DNA of 64,000 nt from Musa acuminata AAA Group (Eukaryota > Streptophyta > Magnoliopsida > Zingiberales > Musaceae). Positions 61,501 through 64,000 of the stretch are shown in pieces; the stretch's first letter is position 1, and each line of letters opens with the position of its first letter. The translations under genes were made by a program, and so were the position numbers. The stretch covers positions 32,222,501 through 32,286,500 of the forward strand of contig NC_088337.1 of NCBI RefSeq assembly GCF_036884655.1, read 5' to 3'. The notes under the pieces are model-generated. The model had not been told where the DNA came from, did not search any database, and was given only the letters and a program-made list of their open reading frames with translations.

Positions 61501-62874
61501 TGCCTGTACATCGCTTAGGGAGGGGCACGTCAGGTTTGGTTTAGTAGCTTGTACCTGTACCTTTTAGACGAATTTATAAAGTATTTTGATTCTAATTCTA
61601 TGTTTCTTTTTGTTCGAATGATCTCAAATAAAAATGAACCACAGTCAAGTTCTACCTTTATTATTGTTCTAGTCTCCGTTGTCAGTTGAAATCAGGTTTT
61701 TAATTTAGTTTCTTAAGAATTGTTGCTGCACTTCAGGTATATTACTTTGTGCAAAGACAAAACTTGCTAAGACTCGTCTTTCAGCTTATTTGGCTAATGG
61801 CACTGCATTTGCGGGAGATGATGGGTTAAGCAGATCTTTTTTTTATGGATTTATGGTTTGCATTTCTAGAATTTTTTTTCTAGTTACATGTGTTCTTATA
61901 TCATGGAGTATTGCACTTGTAGAGGCGAAATGGAGCTTAGCAAAGCACGAAGAATCTCAAAAGTTTATCGAGCATTAGTTGCAGGTGTAATTGAAAGAGA
62001 TGAGGTAAAGTCTTTCCTTGTGGGCTTGAACATTCCTACAAGATTTATTTCCCTAGACTAATCGATTGAGACAAGAGTCCAGTTCCAAATTACAATTTTG
62101 CTTAGGTTGTAAATTATTTCATGCTTTTTCTTATATTTTGGACAGTTCCTTTTCCATTTCAGTTTGTAATCAAGCAGCCGATCGGAACAATGCATTATCC
62201 TGGAGTAGCAAAGGGGCTATATGTAGCTTCTTCATCAGGTTATTTATCTTTCTAATCCTTATTTGATTCTCGTTATGTAGGAAACAAGTTTATGTTTCTC
62301 TATGTTTTGAAACAATATAGTCTGTCAAAGGGGGTATTTTTATGTCCTAGTTCTATAGTCTTGTCAGAAATATGTATACATATTATTGTTCATTGTAAAT
62401 TGATTTTAATCCAGGGAAGCCAGCACTTAGCAAAGTGCAAGTTCTTGAGAGAGATGCTCAGAGAAACCAAGCGGTGGTCCAGGTATATTGGTTGGTGTGT
62501 TATGATATTTGATGTTTCTTATAATTTCTTTTTGTTCTATCCTCCAACATCAAGAATAATTATATTAATCTATTAGAACTACATGTGGAGAGGTTTAGTA
62601 ACTCTTTTGTTAATTCCCTTTTATGTTTTAACATTCATTTGTGATGGCTGTCCAGTTTTATTTCTGGACTTCTTTTCATCTTATTTCTTTCCTTTTATCA
62701 TTCTTCTCACATCAGAATCATAGTGCATATAAAGAAGCTAAATGGTTTCACAATTGGGATAACAAATGTTTGTCATTTGTTTGGCACTATGCCTTCATTA
62801 ATAGGTTGAAATACATTCTGGAAGACCACATCAAATCCGAATCCACCTTGCATTTGCGGGGCATCCTCTTATAG
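58564..62874 (+). CDS. RluA-family RNA pseudouridine synthase (RNA pseudouridine synthase 5-like), 3' end not in view
   Basis: Eleven in-phase exons: 58564..58699, 58806..58863, 58955..58982, 59092..59138, 59321..59411, 61353..61533, 61737..61824, 61923..62004, 62163..62238, 62415..62482, 62805..62874. The start gives [11 protein letters not shown], then [14 protein letters not shown]. An S4-like part reads [23 protein letters not shown]. The synthase domain follows: [102 protein letters not shown]. The enzyme converts uridine to pseudouridine in RNA. The usual catalytic motif HRLDxxTSG reads HRLGRGTSG here. The last exons, expected to start (G)DPLY, are not found before the window ends; the DNA after 63.0 kb looks like transposon sequence. 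Confidence 0.88.
59412..61352 (+). other. large intron of the pseudouridine synthase gene
   Basis: 1.9 kb between exons 5 and 6 with no further exon or element recognised, apart from a (CAGCAGCAACAACAA)-type run at about 59,926-59,950. Confidence 0.6.
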
Positions 62875-63079
62875 GTAAGTTCATGTAGAGTTTTGTTTAA
62901 AGTAAAAGAGATTTAGTCATTTGTTCTTCCTTTTTCCAAGTTTCTTATATCAGCCACTTAAATAGGAGAAATACTGTTTGCATGCAACAGATGATCATAT
63001 TTGGACAATCTGTTATAACTTTATCTGTTAGTTTTTGGTGTATATGTTATACGGATTTCAGTTTACAGCAAAGAGGCAT

Positions 63080-64000
63080 GCTAATAGTTCCATTCAAGGT
63101 TTGCCTTATCGGTCCGAACCGGCATGCCTACCCGACAACGACACGAAACATGCCACCCCATACCGATGTGCCGAGTGTGGGCACGATGGCATAGAAAAAA
63201 AGGCTAAAAATTGCTCCGAAATTACCTGAAAAATAGAAGAAGAAAAAAACTTAGATTAGGGTTTTTATGTTGGAAATAAATATAAATTTAGTATAATTTC
63301 AGCAAAAAATTATAAATTAAGAAATAATAGTAGCATATATCTTTTTCAGGTTTCGAGGAGTGGCTTTGTGGCACGTTCCAGATCGTCCTTCTATTGATAT
63401 TGAATTATCTAGAAAAATAATTTAAATTGTTAGATTTTGAGTTAAACTTTAAGATTTATAAATGGATCGATCGATGGATATACCTAGTTCTACCACCAAA
63501 AAGTATGACGAGACTCCATGAGCAATAGATCGAGGTCCTCAATCCTATGTATATGTGTATCAATATGATGTTTGATGGACCCAATCCTGAAATTGATCTC
63601 ATGACATATTATACTAATATATTGTATGTCATTGGTGCATCAATGTGGTGATGGTTATAGTCTAATCGTTGTGAACCACATGTGTATGAGGCGGCTCCTG
63701 AGGCAAATACGATTATGACATGTATTGATGCAGAGGTTGGAGAATGTCGGAAGTTTTACTTTCACTACTAATCTATTGCTTCATATCATAAGATCGATTA
63801 CCATATTGCTGCTTAGAGAAGAATGACCAACTATCACCATACTGTTGTTAGTCATAAGATTCTCCATAATACGATGGTTGGAAATACGACGAGCTCCGCT
63901 TTGTGTCTATATCATGTAGGCTCTGTCAAATTTGCTCTAAATAATCTACTACCTCCCCATTCCCTTTTTGTGTATAAACTTGACCGGTGCCTCATCAAGC
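63080..64000 (-). mobile_element. possible decayed DNA-transposon sequence
   Basis: On the minus strand from about 63.95 down to 63.6 kb a frame broken by stops reads DTKRSSSYFQPSYYGESYD, then QQYGDSWSFFSKQQYGNRSYD in short pieces, and EPPHTHVVHND. A Ser/Tyr/Gln-rich tail of this kind is found at the C-terminus of some hAT transposases in plants (inference from memory). At 63.09-63.19 kb a GC-richer patch (CGGTCCGAACCGGCATGCC) could be an element end. No intact transposase is present. Confidence 0.3.

Overview
The window is nuclear DNA from a flowering plant. Spliced genes with GT-AG introns sit among AT-rich intergenic DNA, long (AT)n tracts and decayed transposons. The gene set is plant-specific: an IRX9-type GT43 protein, a Dof factor, NF-YB, an ARP1-like RRM protein and a plastid-type SET methyltransferase. 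GC-rich first exons and the style of the LTR remnant near 29 kb suggest a monocot, perhaps Musaceae (banana or Ensete). That placement is inference.

Layout. 1-0.3 kb: possible 3' end of an unidentified gene. 1.06-7.7 kb (-): large uncharacterised nuclear-type protein. 11.6-12.1 kb (-): histone H4 with a probable 5'UTR intron. 12.2-15.8 kb: AT-rich DNA with repeats. 15.85-28.02 kb (+): 16-exon SET-domain methyltransferase of the Rubisco LSMT family, with transposon-like insertions in two introns and an in-frame TGA in exon 2. 28.5-30.1 kb: LTR-retrotransposon remnant. 30.2 kb (+): tRNA-Glu(CTC) beside an (AT/GTAT)n tract. 30.9-32.3 kb (-): coiled-coil protein. 34.1-34.9 kb (+): Dof factor. 35.6-37.2 kb (-): ARP1-like RRM protein. 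39.2-43.4 kb (-): NF-YB. 44.9-47.6 kb (-): PWWP-domain protein whose motif reads PWCP and whose conserved C-terminal region is cut off by stops and a frame change. 49.3-52.0 kb (+): IRX9-like GT43 protein. 52.0-54.3 kb: tandem repeats. 54.3-55.3 kb (-): basic plant-specific protein. 55.9-58.2 kb: inverted-repeat element and an LTR-like fragment. 58.6-62.9 kb (+): RluA-family pseudouridine synthase, running into transposon-like sequence with its last exons not visible.

The genes do not form an operon or obvious cluster; each is an independent plant transcription unit. Functional themes are transcription and chromatin (H4, Dof, NF-YB, PWWP), RNA (ARP1-like, pseudouridine synthase, tRNA-Glu) and cell-wall xylan (IRX9-like). 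I saw no convincing new system. The most checkable oddities are gene decay or recent lesions in two genes (SET and PWWP), a candidate 6-nt microexon in NF-YB, a Gly in place of the catalytic Asp in the pseudouridine synthase motif, and several unnamed inverted-repeat elements. Exon boundaries were set by hand from GT-AG sites, reading frame and remembered family sequences. They have not been checked against transcripts.
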